A DNA stretch of 64,000 bases, taken from contig OY997590.1 of assembly GCA_963921825.1 (NCBI GenBank), positions 61,990,012 through 62,054,011 on the forward strand. Reading direction: 5' to 3'. This document shows, in pieces, positions 22,495 to 34,013 of this stretch. The number at the start of each line of letters is the position of its first letter. Positions within the stretch are counted from its first letter, which is position 1. Position numbers and translations under genes: made by a program. Source of the stretch: Erodium maritimum. Lineage: Eukaryota > Streptophyta > Magnoliopsida > Geraniales > Geraniaceae. The notes under the pieces are model-generated. The model was not told the DNA's origin, did not search any database, and was given only the letters and a program-made list of their open reading frames with translations.

Positions 22495-23397
22495 AGTTTG
22501 TTGATGAAGTGTTTTTAATGATGCTTGATGAAGATGTACAATGATGGAGGCGAATGTTAGTGATGAAGATGAGCGATAAGAGACATTTTGATTGAGTGGT
22601 TGAAATAAATAAAATTAAAACAACAATAAATAAAATAAAAGTAGTGAAATTTCGGAAAAAGTAACTACATAAATCTAAAAAAACTATTAATGAAAATCCA
22701 AAAATCTGATTTTTTTAACAAAAACTAAAAATACAGAAAAAAATAGAACTACTAACAAAAATAAATTAGTGTAAAGTTTAATAGTAAGATTAAAATAATA
22801 CAAATAATTAAGATTAAGAAATTAATAAATATTATTATTAATTAAAAATAAAATTCCAAATGGCATTTTTGAAAGATAATGAAGGATATTATTGTCATTA
22901 CACTATTATTTAATATCTTAAAATTTAATGGCATGATTTTGAAAATCTGACTGTTAGTGGGGATTATTACGGATTGTTTAACTGTTTTGGACAGAAAGTT
23001 AACTAAAAATTAACGGCGGTACTATATTGAAAATAAAACTTTTTCAAAGCAGTATAAAAGAAAAAAAAACTGTCTTAAATATTATACTGAAAATAAAGCT
23101 TTCACAAGATATTATAATGAAAATTTCCTTTTTTGTTATTACTAGTTGTTTTCAAAATGAAGAAGTGGCAACGTATCATTAATCTTATTGCAGACTCACC
23201 CCTCACAGAGGACACTCTTCACCTTGCCCAACCACATCTTGCTTTCCCATTTTGGCGAGGAAGAGAGACGTTGGCGATCTCGCTAGCGTGTTTGACTGGG
23301 ACAGCCTCGGTCGGCGCGCCGACCGTTGGCGAGTCACTCGCTGGCGACACGTGGTATGGTCGCTGGCAGCACTATTTATTGCTATTTGCACTTTCCC

Positions 23398-23410
23398 CCT
23401 ATAAATAACA
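23398..23410 (+). promoter_or_regulatory. TATA box of the first SANT-like gene
   Basis: CCTATAAATAAC lies about 95 bases upstream of the ATG at 23500, a normal distance for a plant TATA box with a short 5' UTR. The next gene downstream has the same arrangement (CTATAAATA at 24674-24682). Confidence 0.55.
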
Positions 23411-23499
23411 CCCCCACAAATCATTTTTCACACACATTAAAATTCCTTTCTCCTCTAAACGAGTCGGTTCTCAACTATAGGTCGGTGACGGATGACGCG

Positions 23500-24423
23500 A
23501 TGTCCCAAGAGTTCTTGGACCCGAGCTTTTCCACCAACCCGACCGTCCAATCCTCTCCAACTATTACCGAGCCCGCCGACGTCCATCCGTCAAAGGCCAA
23601 AGCAAAGCGTGTCTTGTGGACCGCCGACGAGGACTGCAGGTTAGTTCGAGCTTGGATGCACCACTCGTACGACTCAGTTCACGGCAACCAGAAGCATAAT
23701 TTTTAGTACTGGGGGGTCATCACTGAGGAACTGGCTTCTACTCGGGGCCGGGATGATCCGGTGAGGACGGCTAAGCAGTGCAAACACCACTGGGCGCAGA
23801 CAAATACCAGAGTGACGTTCTTCCAAGGGCTGTTTGTGAAGAACTGCAGGGACCACAGGAGCGGCTGGTCGGATGCGGAAATCATGAGTTTGACCGAGCA
23901 GAAATACGTAAAGGCTTGTGGTCATCCATGCACATGGAAACACTGGTGGGATCTTGTGAAAGGTGAACACAAGTGCAATTCCTGTTATTTTTTCGTTGAC
24001 GCGCCCGATGAAGGGACACCGGTTACGCAGTTCGATGTCGATGATTCTACAAACTCGGGGAAGCGCACTCGTGAAGACACGCTGGGCTTTGAGGACAGTC
24101 AGCAGATGATGGGTGCTAATACGGATGGTCAACCCCAGTACAAGAGGCCTATGGGCCAGAAGGCTGCCAAGGCTGCGAGGCTCAAAGGTAAGAGCTCTGC
24201 ATCATCCTCTAAGGAAGCGGTTGCCGAGCGTGTCGAGAGGGCTCATATAACGGCTAAAGAAGCAAGCACTGCCAGGACCATTAAGAAGGCCGCGCAACTG
24301 AAGGTGATGGCATTCCAGCAGTGGGTAGAAACGGAAGCAAGGGACACTTCGGCCATGACTCCCGCGCAGCTCGAGGCCCACACTACGCAACTTACGATTT
24401 TGCGCAATCTGATGAACCAGTGA
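23500..24423 (+). pseudogene. SANT/Myb-like protein (NAM-associated, PIF/Harbinger type), in-frame amber
   Basis: The frame runs from ATG 23500 to TGA 24421-24423 (308 codons), broken by one TAG at 23704-23706. Before the stop is a SANT-like start (VLWTADEDCRLVRAWMHHSY). After it the same frame continues YWGVITEELASTRGR, then AKQCKHHWAQTNTRV and a Lys/Ala-rich C-terminal part (coiled-coil-like, 24180-24420) ending LTILRNLMNQ. This architecture (trihelix/SANT domain plus NAM-associated C-terminal domain) is common in plant genomes, where such proteins derive from the DNA-binding partner of PIF/Harbinger transposases. Everything after the TAG is open for 239 codons, so either the stop is recent or the frame is read through. 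No introns seen. Function unknown; DNA binding is inferred. Confidence 0.7.
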
Positions 24424-24673
24424 CGACGCTGTTTATTTTACGTACTTGTGTTTTTTTTTTGAAGTTGTAATTCCAGTTTCTTTAATGAATTGTTTTATGT
24501 TTTATGTTTAAGTAATTTTTTTTAATGTCAATCAATTGTTGCTTTTTCATTTTGGTCAAACAAATAGTTATTTTTTTTTTACATTTATTGAATTGTTGGT
24601 TTCTTGGGATGTGTGCAATTAATGCCACCACCACCAAAAAGACCAAACTGCCCATTTGTGGCCGCGGCTTGGG

Positions 24674-24682
24674 CTATAAATA
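24674..24682 (+). promoter_or_regulatory. TATA box of the second SANT-like gene
   Basis: CTATAAATA is preceded by a GC-rich stretch and followed by a C/T-rich leader (24683-24780) with CTTCTCTCC-type tracts, about 100 bases before the ATG at 24782. This is a typical plant core promoter layout. Confidence 0.6.
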
Positions 24683-24781
24683 CAACCCCCTCCTCCTTCA
24701 TTCTTCACACCTCTTCTCCCAATTCTCTCTCCATCTCCAACCTTCTTTCGTTCTTATTTTCTCCCCTTCTTCGAAGCACCA

Positions 24782-25171
24782 ATGGACGCCGTAGCTTCAT
24801 ACCCGTGGACCAACGAGGAAGATATGGTACTGGTCCTATGTTGGCTACAGGACGCCCGGCCGGGACCAAATCATAGGTACTGGCCAGTAGTCTACCCCAA
24901 TTTTGTCCACGGTGCTCCGGCCAATTCCCCGCCGAGAACCCAAAAGCAGTGTCGAGACCACTGGCAGGATCTCGCCAGGAAAATCCACCGTTATGAACTG
25001 TGCTACCGTGTAGTAGTTCATAACTCCCCGCCGGGAAGTACCGAGAATGACCATCGCTCTGTAGCGGCCGCTGAGTACCACAAGGGCCATGGCCAACATT
25101 TCACGAAGTGCTTTCTGTGGGAGATCATTCGAGACCAACCCAAATTCCTGCAGTACGTTCACGAGCTGTAA
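24782..25171 (+). CDS. Small SANT/Myb-like protein, 129 residues
   Basis: Intact frame from ATG 24782 to TAA. It starts MDAVASYPWTNEEDMVLVLC, with Trp and acidic residues spaced as in the SANT/trihelix domain of the neighbour. RTQKQCRDHWQDLARKIHRY is equivalent to AKQCKHHWAQTNTRV there, followed by a Phe/Trp-rich C-terminus (FTKCFLWEIIRDQPKFLQYV). It therefore holds the DNA-binding half and the following helix but lacks the Lys/Ala-rich C-terminal domain. It has its own TATA box and 5' leader. A diverged paralogue of the upstream gene, probably from a Harbinger-type element. Whether it is expressed is unknown. Confidence 0.65.
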   Translation: MDAVASYPWTNEEDMVLVLCWLQDARPGPNHRYWPVVYPNFVHGAPANSPPRTQKQCRDHWQDLARKIHRYELCYRVVVHNSPPGSTENDHRSVAAAEYHKGHGQHFTKCFLWEIIRDQPKFLQYVHEL

Positions 25172-25314
25172 ATCGTGAACGTGTCATAAAATTATTTATC
25201 TTTTAATTATGTTTTAAATTACCATCTGTGAGCTAAATTATGTTTTAATTATCGTCTGTGTGCTATATGTATAATTATAATAAAGTTGTGAGTTTGAGTA
25301 TAATTTTTTTTGTT

Positions 25315-25482
25315 TTATATTTGCTTTTCCCCCATCTCGCCGGCGGCTCCCCGCCAGCACCAGTACCCCCACTGCAGAGCTCGCTGGCGGTAAGCTGGTG
25401 AGAAGATTAAAAAAGTATTATTTAAACCATCTCGCCAGCGCCATCTCGCCGGCAGCCGGCGAGATGGTTGTGGATGCTCTAA
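25315..25482. repeat. PIF/Harbinger-like right end with subterminal GGCGAG repeats
   Basis: The outermost bases (25466-25479) read inward as GAGCATCCACAACC, a common end of plant PIF/Harbinger and Tourist-like elements, followed outside by TAA, the usual 3-base target. Inside are repeated CATCTCGCC/GGCGAG motifs (25335, 25427, 25442, 25457). Similar GGCGAG motifs occur at 23252-23340, upstream of the first SANT gene. A matching left tip was not found, so the element's limits remain open. Confidence 0.45.
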
Positions 25483-25666
25483 AGAATAGTAGTGATCCAC
25501 TAAGTGAATAGTATACTTTTCTTCCTCCCACAGGGTGACAAGACGAATCTTGGAGTCAGATACATACCACCATCACAATTCACATCTAATACGAGTTTAT
25601 TGGCTCCAAAGTGCTCTAATCCAACTTACTATTATCATTCCTATTTTTTATTTTTGTAGTTGCGCA
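25483..25666. other. Short spacer between Harbinger-like end and LINE
   Basis: No supportable feature. The last bases (25667-25678, CCAAATGATGTT) are the left target duplication of the LINE. Confidence 0.5.
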
Positions 25667-25984
25667 CCAAATGATGTTTTTTTTATCAGCAAAACAAATT
25701 TAAATTAAAAACCTTTTTCGGGATGAAAAAGGAGGTACAATATAACCATTACAACAAGATTCATCAGAGAAATAACCAAAAGGTCTTGGGTATTTCTTGT
25801 ACCACAAGCCACTAAAACCAACTCCCTAGGGAACTAAAACAAAAGACATGTAGCCCTTTTGTCACTAAGTAAAAAGAAGAGAAGAGTTATCAATTCTTAG
25901 CCTTCAAAAGATTCAAACAAAACACCCCATCTGTAGCTCTTCCATCACTAAAACTGGTTTCAGAAGATTAACCCAATAAGTGAT

Positions 25985-26240
25985 GAATTATAGCTCTAAT
26001 CTACTATCCATTTTGCAGATTGCACTCCTATAGTGTAAGCATGTTGAATACTGATCTGCCATCCCAATTTGCAGATTGCACTCCAATAATATAAGCATGA
26101 TCCATGGTTGAAAGTGTTTTTGTGAGCCCCCAGCCATTGAGACTCCAAATCTGTAGGATGAATAGAACTACCCAAGCATGAAATGACTTGCATCACATAT
26201 CTGCCCTCCAATTTTGCAGATAGCACTCCCAAAGATTAGG
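25985..26240 (-). repeat. Degenerate tandem repeat in the LINE 3' UTR
   Basis: Three diverged units built around TTTGCAGATTGCACTCC (near 26014, 26069 and 26213), with partly shared surroundings. The unit spacing is uneven (about 55 and 145 bases), so intermediate units may have been lost. It lies between the ORF2 stop and the poly-A end. Confidence 0.6.
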
Positions 26241-26723
26241 TTCCATAGATGAATGTGTAATTGTAAGCAATCAGATGAGCTTCTTCAATATATATCCTGC
26301 AAACCAGAAGAAGAAAAGGAGACAAGAAGACACTCACTTAAAAGGATTCTACCCACACATAGAAAAGAGAGCCTAGGCCAGAAGAGAAGGTATCTACCCC
26401 CACACAAGTCCTCAGAGAGAAAGGACCAAGATAAAAAAAACCACAAACCAAAGATGACACCTTACCAAACTCACAACAGTACCCAACCCAACCAAATCCC
26501 AACCCCAAAACCCCAGCCCCAGAGCAATAGATCAGAATGTAGGAGGACCCCTAAAAGAGAATGAAGATGCTTGTGCCTCAAGTAACACAGCCAGGCCTAA
26601 CTTGTGTCTCAAGAAACTTAATTCAAGTCAAGGAAGAGCCAAAACATCCAAAGAAGAGCAACATATATATATAAAAAAAACCCAGTACCTCATTACTACA
26701 GACAACAACTTCTCGAGACCAGA

Positions 26724-29700
26724 TTATTGCTGAGTAATTCTCCTGGGGAAGCTATCTTTGGGAGAGTTAGCCCAAGAGTTAAAGGAGAAGTACTGGCCAG
26801 TCCTATTGAATTTTGCCCACTCCCAACTATATGACATGTTGAGAATTTTTATGAGTATGTCTTCTGCAGTGTGGAAGCTATTTTCAAATATAGCTTGGTT
26901 TCTTGCTAACCATATCTGCCAACATGTTATATGGATAATATTTCCCCAAGGCCCATTACATTTGTATTTGGAAGGAATTAGTGCAGCCCATGAAGTGAAG
27001 ATACTTTTAGTTGTCTGAGGGATCACCCAAGCTATTCTCCACCAATTCAAAATGAGGCTCCAAACTTTCCAAGCTCTCACACAATATAGTATAGTATGAG
27101 AGGCATCTTCTAAATCATTGTTGCATACAGGGCAGAGCAATCCTTGAAGAGATAATTGCAGTCCTCTAGCATCTAGAAAGCACCTGGTTGGAATAGCCTC
27201 TAGGCATGCCAGCCAGCAAAAAGCTGAGGTTTTTGGGGGTATTCCTGTCTTCCAAATTGCCTTTGTCCAAGTTGCATTTATTGAAGGAGCTGAGGTTGAG
27301 TTGTCCAAGAGAGTATACAATTTTTCACAGAGAAGATTTTGGGATCACCTACCCAAACAAGTTGATCCATCTCCTGTGTTAGATGAATTCCAGATAGTAT
27401 TTGTTGCAACATCATCAAGTTTGAATCAGCCCTTCCTCTAGGAAATCTTGAAAAATTTAAATCCCATTCACCATCAGTGTAGGCTTCTGCTACCATCAGT
27501 TTTTTGCTCTGAGATAAGAGAAATAGTCTTGGAAAAATGTATCTAAGAGGTGTGCCCCCCCACCAAATATCAAACCAAAAATAAACCCTTGCACCATTGC
27601 CCATATTCCAGGAGAGCCCTTTGATGCCAAATAAGTCTTGAAATAATGAATCACTATTCATTGCAAGAATTTGATTAATAAAGCTAGAGCCACCTATTTC
27701 TGGAAATGAAGCTAAGTCTCAATCAGAGCAAGACCAACCAAATTTTCTACAGATCACCCTCTTCCATAATGAGTTATTGTCCAGTGCAAACCTCCACCAC
27801 CACTTAGCAAGAAGTGCTATATTCATTTGTGCCAGATTTTTTATTCCCAAGCCCCCTTCACTTTTTGGTCTGCAAACCTTGTACCAAGCCACTTTGCAAA
27901 AAGATCTAGCTGTAGAAATCCGATGCCATAAGAACCTTCTCTGCCATGATTCCATTGCTTTTAAAACTCCCTTTGGAGCTTGTATTATGGAGAAAAAATA
28001 TAGTGGTAAGGCACTGAGGGTGGATTTGATGAGAGTGATTCTTCCACCCAAAGATAGTAATTTAGTCTGCCAAAGACTTATGGCTGCCTTGAATTTGTCT
28101 ATGATTGTATCCCATGTTTTGATTCTTTTAGGATTTGCTCCAAGAGGGAACCCAAGATAGATAGTTGGGAGCTTGCCTTTTGTGCACTGAAGAATTTCCA
28201 GAATAGTTTCCTCTTCTTCCTCTTCTAAATTGAATAAGATAACCTCAGACTTCTCATAATTGACCTTAAGTCGAGTAGCTATGTTGAACATTGCTAGAGC
28301 TAACTTGAGGCATAAGGCACCACTGTTTGAGGCCTGAAGGAAGAAAATACTATCATCTGCAAATTGCAAAAGTGATATAATTGGACATGATTGCTGAAAT
28401 TGAATGCCTTTAAACAGTCCTTCTAGCAAGCCAGCTTTCATAATCTGATTTAGGCCTTCAGCAGCTATGACAAAGAGCAAAGGAGACAAAGCACATCCCT
28501 GCCTGAGTCCTCTTGATATTTGAAAGTCAGGACTTGGAGCAGCATTAATTAAGACTGAAACATGAGCTCTGAGACATGACATGATCCATAGCCTCCATAA
28601 ACTTCCAAACCCCATTTTGGTCAAAATTTTCATAAGATAACCCTAGTTGACCCTATCAAAAGCCTTTTCAAAATCAGCTTTGAAGAGTATTGCCTTTTGT
28701 TTGGTTGACTTAATGTACTCCACCACTTCTGAAGCTATTAATGTGCCATCAACTATTTGCCTATCTTGAATAAAGCCAAACTGTTCTTCCCCCACAATAA
28801 AACTCATAACCTGTTTTAGTGTAGAAGATAATAATTTGGACATAATCTTATAGGCTCCACCCATAGACTTATGGGTCTGTAGTCATCAAAGGTCAAGGGT
28901 GCATTGTTTTTGAGGATTAAAGTCAAGAAGGAAGAATTAAGACCTTTTCCAAGCTGTCCTGTGTGGTAGAAACAAAAAATGAATTTCATTAGATCTTCTT
29001 TGATAATTAGCCAGCAAACTTGGAAAAATTTAAGAGTGTAGCCATCTGGGCCTGTTGCTTTCTCAACATTACAAGCCATAAGAGCTTGAAGTGTTTCTTC
29101 TTCAGTGAAGGGGCTTTCCAACAAGTGAGCTTGTTCAGAGTTTAGAGTGGCAAAAGGGAGATGCTCCAAAGAGATGTGGGATATAGAGTCTTCAGTGAAT
29201 CTTGAAGCAAAATACTCTGCTGCAGCAATTTTTATTTCAGCAGGAGAAGATAAAAGGTTTTCCTTATACCAAATATGGTTTATCTTTTTATAGGCTCCTT
29301 TAAAATTGGCCACCCTATGGAAATATTTTGAATTTTTATCCCCTTCATCTATCCACTTCTTCCTTGCCTTCTGACTCGAAAGTTTGGAGAGTAGCTTGTA
29401 CTTCAAAATTAGCTCAGCTTTTAATTCACCTCTCTTGGAATTTTCTACAGGAGTAAGAGGTCTTGATCCCACCAAAGTATCTAGATTATCAATAGCCTTG
29501 GTGAGTAGTGCTATATGAGTTTCTAGATGTCCAAAGACTTGAGTATTCCACTTCTTTAGGTCTGCTTTCAATAGTTTAAGCTTCATCCACATAACATAGT
29601 ATGGTTGGCCATACACATGATAGGAAGACCAGAATTGTTGGACAACTAATAAAAATCTTGGATCCTCTGTCCAGATATTTAGGAATTTAAATGGCCTTGG

Positions 29701-30380
29701 CCCCCAGTCCACAACCTCATCAAATAGTGTAATAGGCCTATGATCAGAGATTGATCTAGGAAGACAATTCTGATTAAGATTGGGGTACTTTACCAAGAGA
29801 TTCTGTGAGATAAGAAATCTTTCAATCCTTGAAGCTCTAGATTGAGGGCCAAACCAAGTGTATTTGCTACCTTTGAGGGGGAGATCAATGAGCCCTTGAT
29901 TGTGTATGAATTGTTGAAAATGTTGCATGTCTGAGCCTCTAGTTCTTTGAGATGTTCTATCTTGTACAGAGCTGACTGAGTTAAAGTCCCCACCCAATAA
30001 GATTAAAGTTCCAGCTTGCACTTGAAAGTTCCATCTGCATTTGTGGGAGCATATACATTTATAATACAACATTGAGATTGACAAATATGCATCTTACCAA
30101 ACCATAATAAGGCCCCTTCCACATTCACAGAATGAGAGTAAGAGAAATCACTGGTTTTCCAAATAGAGATCAGCCCTCCTGAGGTGTCTACAGCATCTAG
30201 ATGAAAAGATTCCCACCCCCAATTCAGTCCACAGGTTCTGAGAAAATTAACTGAAAATATATCAAGTTTTGATTCTTGTAAGAGTATAAAATTTAGAGCT
30301 TGCTTGTGTGCCAAGTCATTGAAGCTTCTCCTCTTTTGTTGAGAGGAGATTCCCCTCATATTCCATGAGAGGAATTTCAT
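26724..30380 (-). pseudogene. LINE ORF2: AP endonuclease, reverse transcriptase, zf-RVT (broken)
   Basis: Starts at 30380 (MKFLSWNMRG). Endonuclease motifs follow: LQESK, INVYAP, GGDFN and SDHRPI. Next come RT motifs (KATGPDGY, DYRPISL, KADFEKAFDRV, GLRQGCALSPLLF, FADDSIFF as the catalytic box, YLGFPLG, SEGGLGIKNL). The C-terminus has the zf-RVT region (PPKTSAFCWLACLEAIPTR, CPVCNNDLEDASHTILYC) and ends at 26724. Lesions: frame changes near 30040, 28860 and 27310, and in-frame stops at 28643-28645 (TAG after FDRVN) and 27719-27721 (TGA after WSCSD). The protein would nick target DNA and prime cDNA synthesis there. No RNase H domain was seen. Confidence 0.9.
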
Positions 30381-30386
30381 ATCAAA

Positions 30387-32827
30387 TTAGAGAGAGATAG
30401 GGCCAATTTGGTCCAAAACCAACTGGCAATCCTTGTCTGAAACTTCCTCAGGATCAACACAATCTTCTTCATAGGCAACCTCTAAAGCATGAGGATGCTT
30501 TTGAATATCTTGCAGATCGGTTAGCTGGTTGAGAATGACTTGATCAGTTATAGAAGTTTTCAAACCTATTGTTTTACCAAAGGCCCATGCTTTTTTTGCA
30601 AAGGAGTCTTCCTCCAAAAAGCTCCTATTGACTTGCAGCTCAGAGATTAATGGAAGAGAGGGTTCAACTGCTGCAATGGATTTTAGCCTTGCCCTTGTGC
30701 TATAAGTATGGGGAGAGGTTCCTCTAGCTGATTTCTTTTTTTCTTTAGGTTGTAAAGTGTAGAAGGAGATGTAGATTTTTTTAAACCTAGAAAATCAGTT
30801 GCCTCTTCAACTTGTAAATTTTCCAGCTGTAATTGGAGGGAAAAATCTTTTTCAGAAAGAGGTATGCCACTGTTCAAGCAGTCCAGCCCCACAAAATCAG
30901 AAGATTGAGACTGTAAGAAACCAACATCCCTTGCTATGTCAGTAGACATTAATGCCAATGGAGTTGAAGAGCATAAATCATCTTGAGCCTTCCCCCCTAA
31001 TAAATGACCATCAACTTCAGTCCTTTTGGAGAGTAAAATAAGAGGAGAAACTTGTGTGGGGTCTTGGATAATAGGATTCTCCAACAGATTATTTGGAAAA
31101 GAACCACCAGTCCTCTCACAATTTGCAGAAGGGAGGGTCTTGACTTGACTTGGGCTTTGACACAAGGGAACTTCTATAGAGTCTTCTAAGCTACAAACAG
31201 GTACTGTACCAATTGCTACCTCCAAGAGCACTTCATAGCCAAGTAATTTGTCTTTGTAGGAGTGAGAGGGGCTTGTAGCTCTTTCAACTGTAGAGTCAAG
31301 CATAAGCACTTCTTCCACAGTTTCAAAAATTAATTCTTCAGATTCAAAAGTATCCTTCACAATGAGATTTTCCAATATTGGAGATAATAAAGACCCTTCA
31401 GCATCTGGAAGATCTTCTGAGACCAAATGATTGAGCAGAGGAATGTTTGTTGGTGAGGCAATTAATGACTGTGGAGTTGGTATAAGAGGAGAAGCACCGT
31501 GTGGGTCACAACTGATAATAGCTCCAGTGATGGTTCCTCCTTGGTCAGAAGAAATTAGTTCTTTAGAAAAAGAATCTGTAGATTGAGTTTTAGAATCACT
31601 GTCACAGTTGTCTGAGCTTGTTATCAGAGGAAAGGAAGGCAATGAATGTTCCTCCACTAAGTTAATCAGAACTTTATAAGTTGAATGTCCCAGAAACACT
31701 TGAACCTCTTTCTTGAAGGCAACCAAAGTTGAGGAATGTATTAGAACATAAGCAATGTCAATGTGTTTTCCTGCTTTTGTCAGTGGATGAGTATAGATAA
31801 TGGTGCCTTGATCCATAATAGCAGCTTGGAAGTTTTCTTCACACCAACCATTGAAGGGAATTCCATGTATAGCTACCCACACAAATTTGCCACCCATACT
31901 ACCAAGATAATCAAAAGATGGAATTAGAGTCAACCATTTACTTAGCCATCTTCCTTCCTTTTCCAGAAGAACCTCATGATAGAGTTCATCCTCACAATAG
32001 ACTAGGACCACATTGTTTCCTAGAGAAAGAAGCTGAACTTCAAAGATATCTTGAAGTTTTATGTGTTCCAAGATTTCTTCCACTTTGAGATTTGAGTGTA
32101 TCACAGCTAAGTGTCCCAAATTCAAGATTCTTTCCTGTTATGTAACTATAGAACCTCTATTGATAAAGTCCTCGTAGTTAAGAGCTTTCTTGAGATGATC
32201 CCTAGCTTTGAGAGGGGGCCTTTGATATCTGGAAGAAGAAGGGCTTGGAAAGGATCTATCCCAAGCTTTGGTTAGAAAAAGCTTATGTTTCAGAATGACA
32301 AAGCCATTATAATACTGAATTACGTCTTCAAGAGCTTGAGGAGAGTTGAAAAATAGGAAACCATAAGATCTTCCTCTTTGATTCGATCTAGAAGCTTTCA
32401 AAGCCTTACAAAAACCGGAGTTCGAGGTGAACATGTCAGTAAGCCAAGCTGTGTCTATAGAAGGGGGAAGGTTGCATACAAATGCAGTGAAATATGAGAT
32501 TCCTGAGCCTGCAGAAGTAGTATGAACTTCATGAAGGGGTAGCTTTCGCTTCTTGGACACATTGTGAGGTTGAACAATCTCAAAGCCAGGTGGGGGGTAG
32601 CCCATTGAGGAGGAGTCTTGAGTGGCTTGTGCCAATTCCAATTCCATATTCCTTGGCACATATTTTCTTTTCCAGTTTAGATGTAAGTTGGCCTTCACCT
32701 TTCTATAGAAATCAGATCCATTTTTCTCCAAGTTGTAGCCTACACATCTGTTGTTGAAGGAAGGGGGTAGCATCTGTGTCTGAGGAGACTGGTTTGAAAT
32801 TTTTATCGTAGAACATTTTCTGACCAT
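30387..32827 (-). pseudogene. LINE ORF1: RRM-like plus DUF4283-like nucleic-acid-binding protein (broken)
   Basis: Begins with ATG at 32827, ten bases inside the element. The first 229 codons contain an RRM-like fold (AFVCNLPPSIDTAWLTDMFT ... GRSYGFLFFNSPQALEDVI). After an in-frame TAA at 32138-32140 the same frame continues with a second domain (VLVYCEDELYHEVLLEKEGRWL ... WVAIHGIPFNGWCEENF), like the domain common in plant LINE ORF1 proteins. A long acidic, Ser-rich linker follows. The frame shifts near 30700, and the tail ends at 30387, six bases before ORF2. Role: coating LINE RNA. Two lesions only. Confidence 0.85.
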
Positions 32828-32849
32828 GTAAAAGAACCCAAATGATGTT

Positions 32850-34013
32850 GTGTTTATAATTACATATTGATTTGTACAAATGGTACTAAATTAGCCTTAT
32901 ATCGAAGGGATGATAAATAAGCCTAGCTAGTAGCTACTACCACTAGTAATGGACACCATAGCTTTGCTTACATCGAGTGAGGCAAATAATTTACCTCGTT
33001 AGATTTATGACTTATCACTCTTTGCGTCATCAGGCCCAAACCCGACCAAGGGTTGGAGAAAGCGCTTTAAGCCCAATAATAATTATCCCATCAGTGGTTC
33101 AAAGAAGGCCCAAACCAGGATCTGATAACTTGGCCTGTTATGGTGTAGCTATTAGATGCACATGATGATCGTTAAGTTTTGAACACATACTTACCTTGTC
33201 ATATTGATCAAGGGTCTCCACATTCACAGTCTCCCACCATCATCATCCACATGATACTTTTAACGGAAGTATGAAAAATAGTTTGCTTTGCTTCGCAGAT
33301 CCGAACTCAAGAAATTCTTGATCTAACGTTTCAAAAAAATAAACATCCCAAAACTAGTCCTATCTAGCCAAAATTTTATTCGACTTAAAGCATGAAAAAC
33401 AAGAAGTAACTTAGCCTTTAGTGCGGATTCTCCAAGACCTCCCAACTGTCGTTGTCTCGGGTCTGTAGGTATAGGCCCCAGACGGTCCTCCCCACCCCCG
33501 CATTGGGGATTCATTCGTCCCTCGAGGGGCTATAACCCCCCGGGATCATAACCTGGTCCTGAGCCTTTCCGGTTGTCTCCACGGACTCCAGCTCTCTAGC
33601 AGGCGCTTCTGTCTCCTACTTTTTCTTGGTCTTTCGAGGAAGGAGGCCAATGCCCGGATTGTATCTCAATATTCCTCGACGAACCAGCGGTATCTCCCCC
33701 TGAGTATAATGGTTCACTGGGGGCCTAGGTCGACCAGGGGGCCTTGGTATAGGAGAGTCCTCCCTCGGGGCGATCACCGTCGCCGTCCTAGCTGTATGGG
33801 CCTTCGGAGTGAAACGCATGAGTGACGGCCTTAGTGGCCCCGGATCCCGACGTGGCGACGTGGGGCGGTGGACGATCGTGGACGGCCTACGCGTGGTGGA
33901 CGACGGCGCGGGGAGATGGACGGCGGCGCAAAACCCTAGCTAGTGTACAAAGGAAAACCTCTGTTGTAGAGGTAGCAGAGCACTTTAATTATTTTTTTCT
34001 TCTTGCCTTTCAT
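32850..34013. other. Unassigned region between LINE and copia element
   Basis: 32850-33400 is unique-looking and AT-rich. 33420-33960 is GC-rich, with CG-rich text (for example 33822-33910) and short open frames on both strands without recognisable domains. The sequence abuts the truncated LTR at 34014 without a target duplication. Confidence 0.4.

Larger units (their letters stand above)
18853..23128. mobile_element. Non-autonomous Mutator-like element with nested retroelements (MULE B)
   Basis: Both ends begin GGAAA. Left GGAAAATCTTATTATAATAC matches the reverse complement of the right end, GGAAATTTTCATTATAATAT, and similarity runs for at least 110 bases (for example TTTTATATTTTCAGTTTAGTAC versus TTTTATTTTCAATATAGTAC). 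Flanks agree over about ten bases: TTTTTGTTAT at 18843-18852 and at 23130-23139, as expected for a MULE. The right TIR is related to that of MULE A. No transposase was found. The interior holds a decayed LINE (19785-22133), a retro-insert inside that LINE, and another short polyadenylated insert, so the original element was much smaller than 4.3 kb. Confidence 0.75.
25679..32837 (-). mobile_element. Nearly full-length LINE (plant L1-like), 7.2 kb
   Basis: Minus-strand non-LTR element. It starts TTCTTTTACATGGTC at 32837 and ends GCTGATAAAAAAAA at 25679. A perfect 12-base target duplication CCAAATGATGTT is at 25667-25678 and 32838-32849. ORF1 (nucleic-acid-binding) and ORF2 (endonuclease, RT, zf-RVT) are in order, 6 bases apart, followed by a 1-kb 3' UTR. 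The 5' UTR would be only about ten bases, so the copy is probably slightly 5'-truncated just before ORF1. It carries a few stops and frameshifts and is not autonomous now. Confidence 0.93.
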
